DNA of 7,461 nucleotides, from positions 1-7,461 of the forward strand of contig JAGFXS010000064.1 of NCBI GenBank assembly GCA_017861415.1, given 5' to 3'. The notes beneath the pieces were generated by a model. It ran no database searches, was not told where the DNA came from, and was given only the letters and a program-made list of their open reading frames with translations. This DNA comes from Bacillota bacterium (GTDB lineage: Bacteria; Bacillota; Clostridia; Oscillospirales; Oscillospiraceae). Shown here in pieces: positions 1 to 5,951 of the stretch (positions within the stretch are counted from its first letter, which is position 1; each line of letters starts with the position of its first letter). Made by a program: the position numbers and the translations under genes.

Positions 1-227
1 ACCTTTACCGCCTGCATCACCTGTTCCCCTTGTCCGGTGACTTTCAAATGATCTTCCCGGTTGAGCACTGTGACCCCCAGGGCCTTTTCAATAATTCGCA
101 TATTTTCGTCAAAGGAGCCGAAAATATTGATGGCTTCCTCCATCCGTTCCAAATTGACAATTTGCTCGATCATCTGACCCGACCTTTCCTTTGCTCCGAC
201 GGCGAAGCGTCCATACGCCCGCGTCAT
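1..227 (-). CDS. phoH: PhoH family protein, N-terminal part (gene runs off the left edge)
   Basis: The first 75 or so codons of a PhoH-like P-loop ATPase, a cytoplasmic family linked to RNA metabolism. The visible part is the N-terminal, KH-like segment. Residues 19-75 run from MIEQIVNLERMEEAINIFGS through DENMRIIEKALGV to LKVTGQGEQVMQAVK, which matches the usual PhoH start. The Walker A and B motifs would lie beyond the edge. Two starts are possible. The ATG at 227 has AAGGA seven bases upstream and lies one base after the yqfD stop. An in-frame ATG at 171-173 has AAAGG nine bases upstream and gives a start more like Bacillus PhoH. The gene closes a yqfC-yqfD-phoH order that is common in Firmicutes, and this order supports the call strongly. 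It is probably translated from the same message as yqfD. The 18 extra residues of the longer form are less certain. Confidence 0.85.
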   Translation of the reverse strand, partial: MTRAYGRFAVGAKERSGQMIEQIVNLERMEEAINIFGSFDENMRIIEKALGVTVLNREDHLKVTGQGEQVMQAVK

Positions 228-228
228 G

Positions 229-1473
229 TTACGTTCCTTGCCCTTGTCCCAGGGTGGCAGCTGGATTGGGCACTGTCTCCACCCGGGGCACCCGCTTCCC
301 AATTTCCTCCAGGCACTCAGAGATCATGGTTGCCTCCAGTGCATTCTCTTTCACTCTGATGACAAAATCCTGCCGTACAACTTCGCCCTCCTCCACCTGC
401 TCCAGCAGCGTGTCCTGCAGTTCCTTCCGAAGCAGTTCCTCAACTGCGTCCTGAGAAAGTGTTGTCTCTACGGTGGTATAGGCGCGATAGGTCTCTCTCT
501 CCAGACTAAAGGGCAGACTATGTCCATCAGATAGCGTCCAAGTACGAGTTTTTGTTATTTTATCATACCTATCAAAAGAAATTCCACCATTTCTATAAAA
601 ATTCAAACGTTGCCCTAAGATATTAAAAGCAAAGCGGGTTTTTTCTTCCCCTGTATACACCTTTGTTTGCGCAGTGAGAGGCATAGATGCCTTCAGTGTA
701 TGCCATGTGCGGGCAAAAACCTGTCCGTCTGCATGGACTAGATAGGTTCCCAGATCTATCTGGGAATACTTCGGCTCAACAATGTTGACCAAGCCGCTGA
801 TAAGCACCTGTCCCTCCACCACCGTCTCTCCCTCCTGACAGAGACGCTCTCCCCGATAGACATCTATGTGGGTGATGATCCCCGTGGCGGTGGCAATCAC
901 ATCTGTGGGCTGCTGTTCCTCCACGATCTCCGGCTCCGGTAGCTTTTCCCGGACGATTACCTCCGCCCGGATTCCATGGCGGTTCAAGGAGAAAAAGGAC
1001 AGCTCATCCATGGATAGGAGAATTTCGTGAGACAGTTCCCGGCCGGAGATAGAAGGACCGTATACCCCCGGATACACCCCCCGGAGTCTAAGTTCTGAAA
1101 GAATGGCAGCGGTGGGGACCTTTTCATTTCCCACCACATCAATGATGAAAATGAATCGGGACAGGATAGCAAGGGTAAGCATACAGAAAATTAGCCCTGC
1201 CACTAAGGCATATCGTTTTCGGAACCGCGCCAAAAAAAAGGGCAGTCCCCGCCGCTCCTCTACCACCATGGTACATTGGCAGGCCCTGGCCACCGTCTCC
1301 ATAGTCCGGAATCCCGGAGCCGCTAGCACCATGGTAAGCACCATTGGCTGCACCCACGCCACACCCCAAAATAATAGTCCTGCCTTGGCGCAGCGTCCCA
1401 AAAAATGTTCCAGCTCCACCCCTTCTACTGTGACGCGGATGGTCCCCCGGAAAAAATGTGTGAGTCTCTTCAT
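229..1473 (-). CDS. yqfD: Sporulation protein YqfD
   Basis: A 414-residue membrane-anchored protein of the YqfD sporulation family; Bacillus YqfD is of similar length. The N-terminal ~85 residues form the family's cytoplasmic domain (GVELEHFLGRCAKAGLLFWG near residue 18). One hydrophobic segment follows at about 89-112 (YALVAGLIFCMLTLAILSRF). A POTRA/FtsQ-like stretch comes next (IDVVGNEKVPTAAILSELRL, 111-130). A biotinyl-like hairpin follows at about 190-228 (PTDVIATATGIITHIDVYRG, then EGQVLISG). Residues 340-390 are charged and helical. The molecular role is not established. In Bacillus the yqfCD pair belongs to the mother-cell sigma-E regulon, so a sporulation role is inferred here. The ATG at 1473 has a GGGGGG-type binding site six bases upstream and lies 20 bases after the yqfC stop. 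The stop codon is one base from the phoH start, and the last codons also carry the phoH ribosome binding site. No truncation is seen. Confidence 0.93.
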   Translation of the reverse strand: MKRLTHFFRGTIRVTVEGVELEHFLGRCAKAGLLFWGVAWVQPMVLTMVLAAPGFRTMETVARACQCTMVVEERRGLPFFLARFRKRYALVAGLIFCMLTLAILSRFIFIIDVVGNEKVPTAAILSELRLRGVYPGVYGPSISGRELSHEILLSMDELSFFSLNRHGIRAEVIVREKLPEPEIVEEQQPTDVIATATGIITHIDVYRGERLCQEGETVVEGQVLISGLVNIVEPKYSQIDLGTYLVHADGQVFARTWHTLKASMPLTAQTKVYTGEEKTRFAFNILGQRLNFYRNGGISFDRYDKITKTRTWTLSDGHSLPFSLERETYRAYTTVETTLSQDAVEELLRKELQDTLLEQVEEGEVVRQDFVIRVKENALEATMISECLEEIGKRVPRVETVPNPAATLGQGQGT

Positions 1474-1493
1474 AGCAAGCCCCCCAATTCCGG

Positions 1494-1781
1494 TTACATC
1501 AGTTCCAGGGTGTCCACCCAGCCGGTGATCAACAGCTCACGCTCCCGCATTGCCCGGATCAAAAGCTCCCGACCCCGAATACGCAGCATCCATTTCCCGC
1601 CGTCCACGTGGATCTCCTCCTTACTGCAGGAGAGGATACCCCGGTAATTTTCCATGCGTAGCTCGTTGTCTCCCACCAGCTCCAGCCGGGGAAGCCCGGC
1701 CAACGCCTCCCCCGGCAGATCCAGCCATTGGGAGGCTTTTTCCAGCAGTCCCTGCCGTCTCCGTCTCTCTGTTTCCTCCAT
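1494..1781 (-). CDS. yqfC: Sporulation protein YqfC
   Basis: A small protein of 95 residues, matching the ~93 of Bacillus YqfC. It is recognised by its place directly before yqfD and by its pattern: a charged N-terminus (MEETERRRRQGLLEKASQWL), then LPRLELVGDNELRMENYRGI, the YabP/YqfC-type strand pairs, and IRGRELLIRAMRERELLITG near the C-terminus. The YabP/YqfC family is tied to sporulation, with yqfC under sigma-E in Bacillus; the biochemical function is unknown. The reading frame stays open up to 1835, but the ATG at 1781 is preferred. It has GGGAGG about eight bases upstream, and it gives the family length. The upstream ATG would add 18 residues with no family resemblance. I saw no convincing sigma-A or sigma-E promoter in the 174 bases before it, so its transcription start is unresolved. 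Confidence 0.88.
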   Translation of the reverse strand: MEETERRRRQGLLEKASQWLDLPGEALAGLPRLELVGDNELRMENYRGILSCSKEEIHVDGGKWMLRIRGRELLIRAMRERELLITGWVDTLELM

Positions 1782-1955
1782 GGTACCGCCCTCCCCGCTC
1801 CAGCTTCTCCCTAACCATATGTGAAAAAGGGCCAAACCTTGCCTGTCCTTCGTTTTTTACTGGGCCGATTCCATGGTTCCCCTCCCGGAGCCCAGACAAC
1901 AAAAGAGCGGAAGCCCATAGAGCTCCCACCCTTCTCTGTGAAGTAATATTCCTGT
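1782..1955. other. Gap between the citrate synthase stop and the yqfC start
   Basis: 174 bases with no convincing gene. They hold the yqfC ribosome binding site (GGGAGG at about 1790-1795, minus strand) and a weak hairpin downstream of citrate synthase. A CATATGGT sequence on the minus strand (around 1814-1821) faintly resembles a sigma-E -10 box. No matching -35 element is seen at the expected distance, so it is not called as a promoter. An open frame on the minus strand starting at 1929 overlaps yqfC in another frame and is treated as a shadow. Confidence 0.5.
1901..1927 (-). terminator. Weak candidate terminator after citrate synthase
   Basis: On the minus strand GGGAGC (1927-1922) can pair with GCTTCC (1914-1909) around a seven-base loop, with one G-U pair. 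After an intervening GCTC comes a run of only four T (1904-1901). The stem is short and the T-run is interrupted and displaced, so this may not stop transcription efficiently. Read-through from citrate synthase into yqfC cannot be excluded. Confidence 0.3.
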
Positions 1956-3338
1956 TCAGTCAAACTCCACCAGGCTTTTCCTGGCACCAGGCGGTGTATA
2001 AGGGATCCGTTTCACCACAGCGCGGTAAGCGGGACGCATGATGCGATTACCGGTGAGAACTTCCTCAATACGGTTGGCGCACCAGCCAGCAACTCTTGCC
2101 GTGGCAAAGAGAGGTGTATAGAGATCCTCGGGGATACCAAGCATGGCATAGACAAGGCCCGAATACATATCCACGTTTGCACACATGGGCATGTCCGAAT
2201 GCCGCCGCTCCATAATCAAGGGAATTCCCAGAGATTCGATTTTCTCCATCAGCTCAAATTCCTCAATGTACCCCTTGTCTGCAGCAAGTTCTTTCGCATA
2301 TCGCTTCAGCAGCACCGCACGAGGATCGGAGATAGTATAGACCGCATGGCCCAGGCCGTAAATCTTTCCAGAGGCGTCGCCGCCCTCTTTGTTCAGAATC
2401 TTCACCAGCACATCCCGGACAGAACCGTCGTCCCGGCGATCCCCCAGTGTCTCCTTGATATAGCGGAACATTTCCATAACCTTGGCATTTGCTCCGCCGT
2501 GGAGGGGTCCTTTCAGGGCGCCCACCGCACCCGAAATGGCACTGTAGGTATCCGTTCCTGTAGAGGACAATGCACGGCAGACAAAGGTAGAGTTGTTACC
2601 GCCGCCATGCTCAGCGTGAACCATCAGCATCATGTCCAGCAGGTGAGCCTCTTCCTCTGTGTACTGTTTATCCTGACGAACCATCATCAGGAAATTTTCC
2701 GCTGCGGAGAGTTCCTCCTGGGGGGTGTGGAGATATAGAGATTCTCCATCTATGTACCGCCGCTTCACCGCATAGGCATTGGCCACAATGCTGGGGAAGG
2801 ATCCGATCAGTTCAATGGACTGCCGCAGCAGATTGGAGATTGAGATGTCATCGGGCCTATCATCATACGAATACAAAGCCAACGTACTGCGCGCCAGCTT
2901 GTTCATAATATTCCGGCTGGGAGAACGAAGAATCATATCCTCCGTAAAACCAGTGGGCAGCAACTTAGCTTTGTACAGCATTTTTTTGAAATACTGCAGC
3001 TCACTAGAAGTGGGCAGATACCCAAAGAGCAGCAAGTAAGCAACTTCTTCAAACCCATAGGTCTTATTCTTTTTGTGATTTTCAACAATATCCGTCAAGG
3101 CAATGCCACGATAGTAGAGCTGCCCAGGGGCCGGCACACGTCCGCCATCATCAACCACATAGCCCTGTACGCTGCCCACCCGGGTTACACCAATTAAAAC
3201 ACCGGTGCCGTCATCATTTCTAAGGCCCCGTTTGACATTGTGATCGGAGTAGTGCTCCTCCGATATATAGTACTCCTGCCTAATCTTCTGGCTAAGGGCG
3301 AGGGCGTATTCTCTCATGGATCTTTCGTGGTGGTCCAT
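1956..3338 (-). CDS. Citrate synthase (si-type, citrate/2-methylcitrate synthase family)
   Basis: Condenses oxaloacetate with acetyl-CoA to citrate in the cytoplasm, the first step toward 2-oxoglutarate. It has 460 residues. The catalytic triad is visible: His244 in HAEHGGGNNST, His331 in GLGHAVYTISDPRA, and Asp390 in CANVDMYSG. PLHGGAN (278-284) and the arginines of DPRA (Arg340) and ARVAGW (Arg415) fit substrate-binding positions. The first ~45 residues precede the usual family start (GVTRVGSVQGYVV) and are typical of the longer clostridial variants. The ATG at 3338 is chosen because AAAGGAGG lies five bases upstream; a second AAGGAG lies just before it. The gene is transcribed away from the aconitase/isocitrate dehydrogenase pair from its own promoter. 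Those neighbours argue for true citrate synthesis rather than 2-methylcitrate, although family members can accept propionyl-CoA. The equivalent gene is often called citZ or gltA; I leave the symbol open. Confidence 0.96.
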   Translation of the reverse strand: MDHHERSMREYALALSQKIRQEYYISEEHYSDHNVKRGLRNDDGTGVLIGVTRVGSVQGYVVDDGGRVPAPGQLYYRGIALTDIVENHKKNKTYGFEEVAYLLLFGYLPTSSELQYFKKMLYKAKLLPTGFTEDMILRSPSRNIMNKLARSTLALYSYDDRPDDISISNLLRQSIELIGSFPSIVANAYAVKRRYIDGESLYLHTPQEELSAAENFLMMVRQDKQYTEEEAHLLDMMLMVHAEHGGGNNSTFVCRALSSTGTDTYSAISGAVGALKGPLHGGANAKVMEMFRYIKETLGDRRDDGSVRDVLVKILNKEGGDASGKIYGLGHAVYTISDPRAVLLKRYAKELAADKGYIEEFELMEKIESLGIPLIMERRHSDMPMCANVDMYSGLVYAMLGIPEDLYTPLFATARVAGWCANRIEEVLTGNRIMRPAYRAVVKRIPYTPPGARKSLVEFD

Positions 3339-3365
3339 TACGGCCTCCTTTCTCCTTAATATGAG

Positions 3366-3398
3366 CTCCGGTCCCCTAATGATCAGGAACCCCCGGAA
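3366..3398 (-). other. Hairpin in the citrate synthase mRNA leader
   Basis: Between the predicted transcription start (about 3411) and the ribosome binding site (3344-3351), the minus-strand leader can fold. TTCC pairs with GGAG (outer, 4 bp), there is a GGG bulge, then GGTTCC pairs with GGGACC (6 bp, one G-U) around a ten-base loop containing the palindrome TGATCA. No T-run follows, so it is not a terminator. It may stabilise the mRNA or bind a regulator. The pairing was done by eye and the function is unknown. Confidence 0.4.
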
Positions 3399-3417
3399 AC
3401 TGCGAGGTTTTTATGTC

Positions 3418-3446
3418 ATTATATCGGTTTTCCACAGCCTTTGCAA
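3418..3446 (-). promoter_or_regulatory. Sigma-A-type promoter for citrate synthase
   Basis: On the minus strand there is a perfect -10 box TATAAT (3423-3418), a 17-base spacer, and a -35 box TTGCAA (3446-3441; four of six bases match TTGACA). An A/T-rich stretch (TAAGTAAAATAA) just upstream could act as an UP element. Predicted transcription start is near 3411, giving a leader of roughly 70 bases. Confidence 0.75.
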
Positions 3447-3533
3447 GGTTATTTTACTTACGCAAGGGCAGTCTTCCAGGAAATAACAGGAGCTTTGCTT
3501 CTTTTTCACCCCTACAACCCCTCTGATTTTTCA
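3443..3533. repeat. Short direct repeats between the two divergent promoters
   Basis: The 97 bases between the two -35 boxes contain paired short words on the plus strand. GCAAGG occurs at 3443-3448 and 3462-3467 (19 bp apart, the first overlapping the citrate synthase -35). TTTTTCA occurs at 3502-3508 and 3527-3533 (25 bp apart). ACCCCT occurs at 3508-3513 and 3517-3522 (9 bp apart). Such pairs could be operator halves for a shared regulator, but each is short enough to arise by chance. No known box (CcpC, CcpA, CodY) was recognised with confidence. Confidence 0.3.
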
Positions 3534-3543
3534 TTCATTTTGG

Positions 3544-3572
3544 TTGGATTCTCTGTAGCTTTGTGTTACAAT
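3544..3572 (+). promoter_or_regulatory. Sigma-A-type promoter with extended -10 for the aconitase-isocitrate dehydrogenase operon
   Basis: TTGGAT (3544-3549; weak -35), a 17-base spacer, and TACAAT (3567-3572; one mismatch to TATAAT) preceded by TGT, which gives an extended -10 (TGtTACAAT). Predicted transcription start is near 3579, leaving a leader of about 120 bases before the aconitase ATG. It faces away from the citrate synthase promoter. Confidence 0.7.
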
Positions 3573-3599
3573 ATGAGTTAATCTAATTTTGTACAGCCA

Positions 3600-3678
3600 T
3601 CGGCCAGTCTGCCTGATTCTTGATTCTCCACTGTATCGTCGGCCAGCTGTATATAACCTGGCGCCCTATCGGACGCCA
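3600..3678 (+). other. Aconitase leader with competing hairpins and a repeated word
   Basis: TCGGCCAG occurs twice (3600-3607 and 3639-3646). In RNA, GCCAG of the second copy (3642-3646) can pair with CTGGC (3658-3662). The overlapping TGGCG (3659-3663) can instead pair with CGCCA (3674-3678), with two further inner pairs. These two hairpins exclude each other. The first repeat copy can also reach CTGGC. The second hairpin ends nine bases before the ribosome binding site. There is no T-run, so transcription attenuation is unlikely. A translational switch or mere coincidence are both open. Confidence 0.3.
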
Positions 3679-3686
3679 CAACCCAT

Positions 3687-3692
3687 AAGGAG
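3687..3692 (+). promoter_or_regulatory. Ribosome binding site that fixes the aconitase start
   Basis: AAGGAG lies eight bases before the ATG at 3701. An in-frame GTG at 3692 would begin inside this motif and so could not use it, which decides for the ATG. Confidence 0.85.
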
Positions 3693-3700
3693 TGAGCATT

Positions 3701-5950
3701 ATGATTACCTTGACCCCAAGCGGCGTTTACTTGTCCGGCGGGAAACCGGTTCAGGCCACCGCCGCCGTTTCTCCCCTGGAGGATAAGAAAAAAACCATGG
3801 CCTACTCGATTCTGAGCAGCCATGATAAAGCCCACAACAGCAAACTCTTTCAAATTAAGTTCGACAGTCTCATCTCCCACGACATCACCTATGTGGGTAT
3901 CATACAGACAGCTAAGGCCAGCGGGCTTACCCGTTTTCCCGTCCCCTACGCCATGACCAACTGCCACAACAGCCTCTGCGCGGTGGGCGGCACCATCAAC
4001 GAGGATGATCACGTCTTTGGTCTGTCCGCGGCCATAAAATACGGCGGCATCTTTGTGCCCCCCAACCAAGCGGTTATCCACCAATACGCCCGGGAGATGA
4101 TGGCAGGCTGCGGTCGGATGATTTTAGGCTCCGACAGCCACACCCGTTACGGCGCTCTGGGCACCATGGGCATCGGCGAGGGTGGCCCCGAGATCGTCAA
4201 ACAGCTCCTCTCCAACTCCTATGACATTGCACCCCCCCCGGTGGTGCTTGTCTACTTAGAGGGTGAGCCCGCCCAGGGCGTCGGCCCCCACGATGTGGCC
4301 ATTGCCCTCTGCGGTGCCGTTTATAAAAATGGATTCGTGAAGAACAAAATTCTGGAATTCTGTGGCCCCGGCATCAAAAACCTGCCCATGGATTACCGCA
4401 TCGGCATCGACGTGATGACCACAGAGACCGCCTGCCTCTCCTCCATTTGGGAAACCGACGAAGCGGTGGAGGAATACTTTGCCGTACTCGGACGCCCCGA
4501 GGAGTATAAGAGCCTACATCCCGAAGATGGCGCTTACTACGACAGCATGATCACCATTGACTTGTCCAAGGTGGAGCCCATGGCAGCTCTGCCCTTCCAC
4601 CCCTCCGAGGCTTACACTATTCGGGAGCTGATGCAGTATCCCGGGGATATCCTCCGGAAGATCGAGAGGGAAGCCGCGGAGCAGTTCGGCGATCAGGTAC
4701 AGTTCTCTCTTACCGATAAACTGGTGAACGGAAAACTCATTATGGATCAGGGCATTATCGCAGGCTGCGCCGGCGGTATGTATGACAACATTGCAGAGGC
4801 CGCCGCTATTTTGGATGGCTACTCCGTGGGCAGCGGCTATTTCTCCCTCTCCGTTTATCCCCCCAGCATCCCCGTCAATCTGGAGCTGATCCACAGCGGT
4901 GTCCAGACTCGCCTCATGGAGAGCGGGGCCCTGTTTAAGCCCTGCTTCTGCGGTCCCTGCTTTGGCGCGGGAGATGTGCCCTCCAATAATGGCCTGTCCA
5001 TCCGTCATACCACCCGAAACTTCCCCAACCGGGAAGGCTCCAGACCAGGAGACGGGCAGCTGTCCGGCGTTATCCTTATGGATGCCCGTTCCATCGCCGC
5101 CACCGCCAGAAACCACGGCGTTCTCACCCCGGCGACGGAGGTCTCCTATCGTCAGCCCGACCAGGGCCAGCGCCGCTTCGACGGCGATGTCTATCAGCGT
5201 CGCGTGTATTTCGGCTACGACAACCCTCAGCCGGACGAGCCTCTGCGCTTCGGCCCCAACATTGCCGAGTGGCCCCCCATTCCCGAACTGAATCAGCATC
5301 TGCTCATGCAGGTTTCCAGCGTCCTTCGTGACCCCGTCACCACCACCGACGAGCTGATCCCATCCGGTGAGACCTCCTCCTACCGCTCCAACCCCATGAA
5401 GCTGGCCTCCTTTACGCTCTCTCGGAGAGATCCCGAGTATGTGGGCCGTGCCCTGGCAACCAAGGCCCTGGAAGATGCCAGGGCCGCAGGTGAGGTGCCC
5501 ACCGATTTGGAACAAGTTCTTGATCGGGTAGGTCTGCCCAAGTCCGCCCTTGCGCAAATGCAGATCGGTTCCGTTCTCTTCGCCAACAAGCCCGGAGACG
5601 GCTCCGCCCGGGAACAGGCAGCCTCCTGCCAGCGGGTGTTGGGGGGCAGCGCCAATATCTGCTATGAATTTGCTACTAAACGCTATCGTTCCAACTGTAT
5701 CAACTGGGGGATGATGCCCTTCACTTTAGACGCAGACGCCCCCTTCCCCTGCCAGCCCGGCGACTTTATCTTGGTGCCCTACCTGCGGCGCGGTCTTGAG
5801 GCCGGTAGTGAAACCTTCCCCGCCACAGTAATTTCGGGTATCAACGTCTTCCCCATTACTCTCCATCTGAAGGATCTGACGGCAGAGGATCGTGAACTAC
5901 TCCTCACCGGTTGTCTCATGAACCACTACGCAAAAAGAAATAAAGGATAA
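3701..5950 (+). CDS. Aconitase-family hydratase (probable aconitate hydratase)
   Basis: A 749-residue iron-sulfur hydratase expected to convert citrate to isocitrate in the cytoplasm. Its length is close to mitochondrial aconitase. The probable [4Fe-4S] ligands are Cys356 (AGCAGGMYDN) and Cys417/Cys420 (CGPC). SDSHTRYGALGTMGIGEGG (144-162) matches the family's DSHT motif. RNFPNR (439-444) has the spacing of the two substrate-binding arginines Arg447/Arg452 of pig aconitase. GSAREQAA (634-641) corresponds to GSSREHAA, placing the catalytic serine at Ser635 and an arginine at Arg637 in the C-terminal domain. Odd points: the usual SCTN around the first cysteine is AGCAG, and the HCDH segment of domain 1 appears as NCHN (87-90). 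These make it a divergent subfamily member, often labelled only 'hydratase'. Position between citrate synthase and isocitrate dehydrogenase is the main reason to infer aconitase activity. It is probably co-transcribed with the next gene, one base downstream. Confidence 0.88.
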   Translation: MITLTPSGVYLSGGKPVQATAAVSPLEDKKKTMAYSILSSHDKAHNSKLFQIKFDSLISHDITYVGIIQTAKASGLTRFPVPYAMTNCHNSLCAVGGTINEDDHVFGLSAAIKYGGIFVPPNQAVIHQYAREMMAGCGRMILGSDSHTRYGALGTMGIGEGGPEIVKQLLSNSYDIAPPPVVLVYLEGEPAQGVGPHDVAIALCGAVYKNGFVKNKILEFCGPGIKNLPMDYRIGIDVMTTETACLSSIWETDEAVEEYFAVLGRPEEYKSLHPEDGAYYDSMITIDLSKVEPMAALPFHPSEAYTIRELMQYPGDILRKIEREAAEQFGDQVQFSLTDKLVNGKLIMDQGIIAGCAGGMYDNIAEAAAILDGYSVGSGYFSLSVYPPSIPVNLELIHSGVQTRLMESGALFKPCFCGPCFGAGDVPSNNGLSIRHTTRNFPNREGSRPGDGQLSGVILMDARSIAATARNHGVLTPATEVSYRQPDQGQRRFDGDVYQRRVYFGYDNPQPDEPLRFGPNIAEWPPIPELNQHLLMQVSSVLRDPVTTTDELIPSGETSSYRSNPMKLASFTLSRRDPEYVGRALATKALEDARAAGEVPTDLEQVLDRVGLPKSALAQMQIGSVLFANKPGDGSAREQAASCQRVLGGSANICYEFATKRYRSNCINWGMMPFTLDADAPFPCQPGDFILVPYLRRGLEAGSETFPATVISGINVFPITLHLKDLTAEDRELLLTGCLMNHYAKRNKG

Positions 5951-5951
5951 G

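Noticed and set aside
1782..1835. Upstream ATG at 1835 as the yqfC start
   Set aside because: It adds 18 residues without family similarity. The ATG at 1781 has a clear ribosome binding site and gives the usual length.
1550..2041. 163-codon plus-strand frame across yqfC and the end of citrate synthase
   Set aside because: It is Pro/Ser/Arg-rich, spans two real genes on the other strand and has no family resemblance.
2199..2738. 179-codon plus-strand frame inside citrate synthase
   Set aside because: Antisense to catalytic motifs of citrate synthase, with no domain of its own.
3620..3657. Second promoter in the aconitase leader (TTGATT with TATAAC)
   Set aside because: The spacing of 26 bases is too long for sigma-A and no better -35 is nearby.
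3692..3700. GTG at 3692 as the aconitase start
   Set aside because: The GTG begins within the AAGGAG ribosome binding site, while the ATG at 3701 sits at a good eight-base distance.
3578..4084. 168-codon minus-strand frame overlapping the divergent region and the aconitase start
   Set aside because: Mostly antisense to the aconitase N-terminus. It would start inside that gene and end in the promoter region, with no recognisable domain.
4514..5557. 347-codon open frame on the minus strand inside the aconitase gene
   Set aside because: It is fully antisense to a gene with clear family motifs, its composition is Gly/His/Val-rich as expected of a mirror frame, and it has no recognisable domain.
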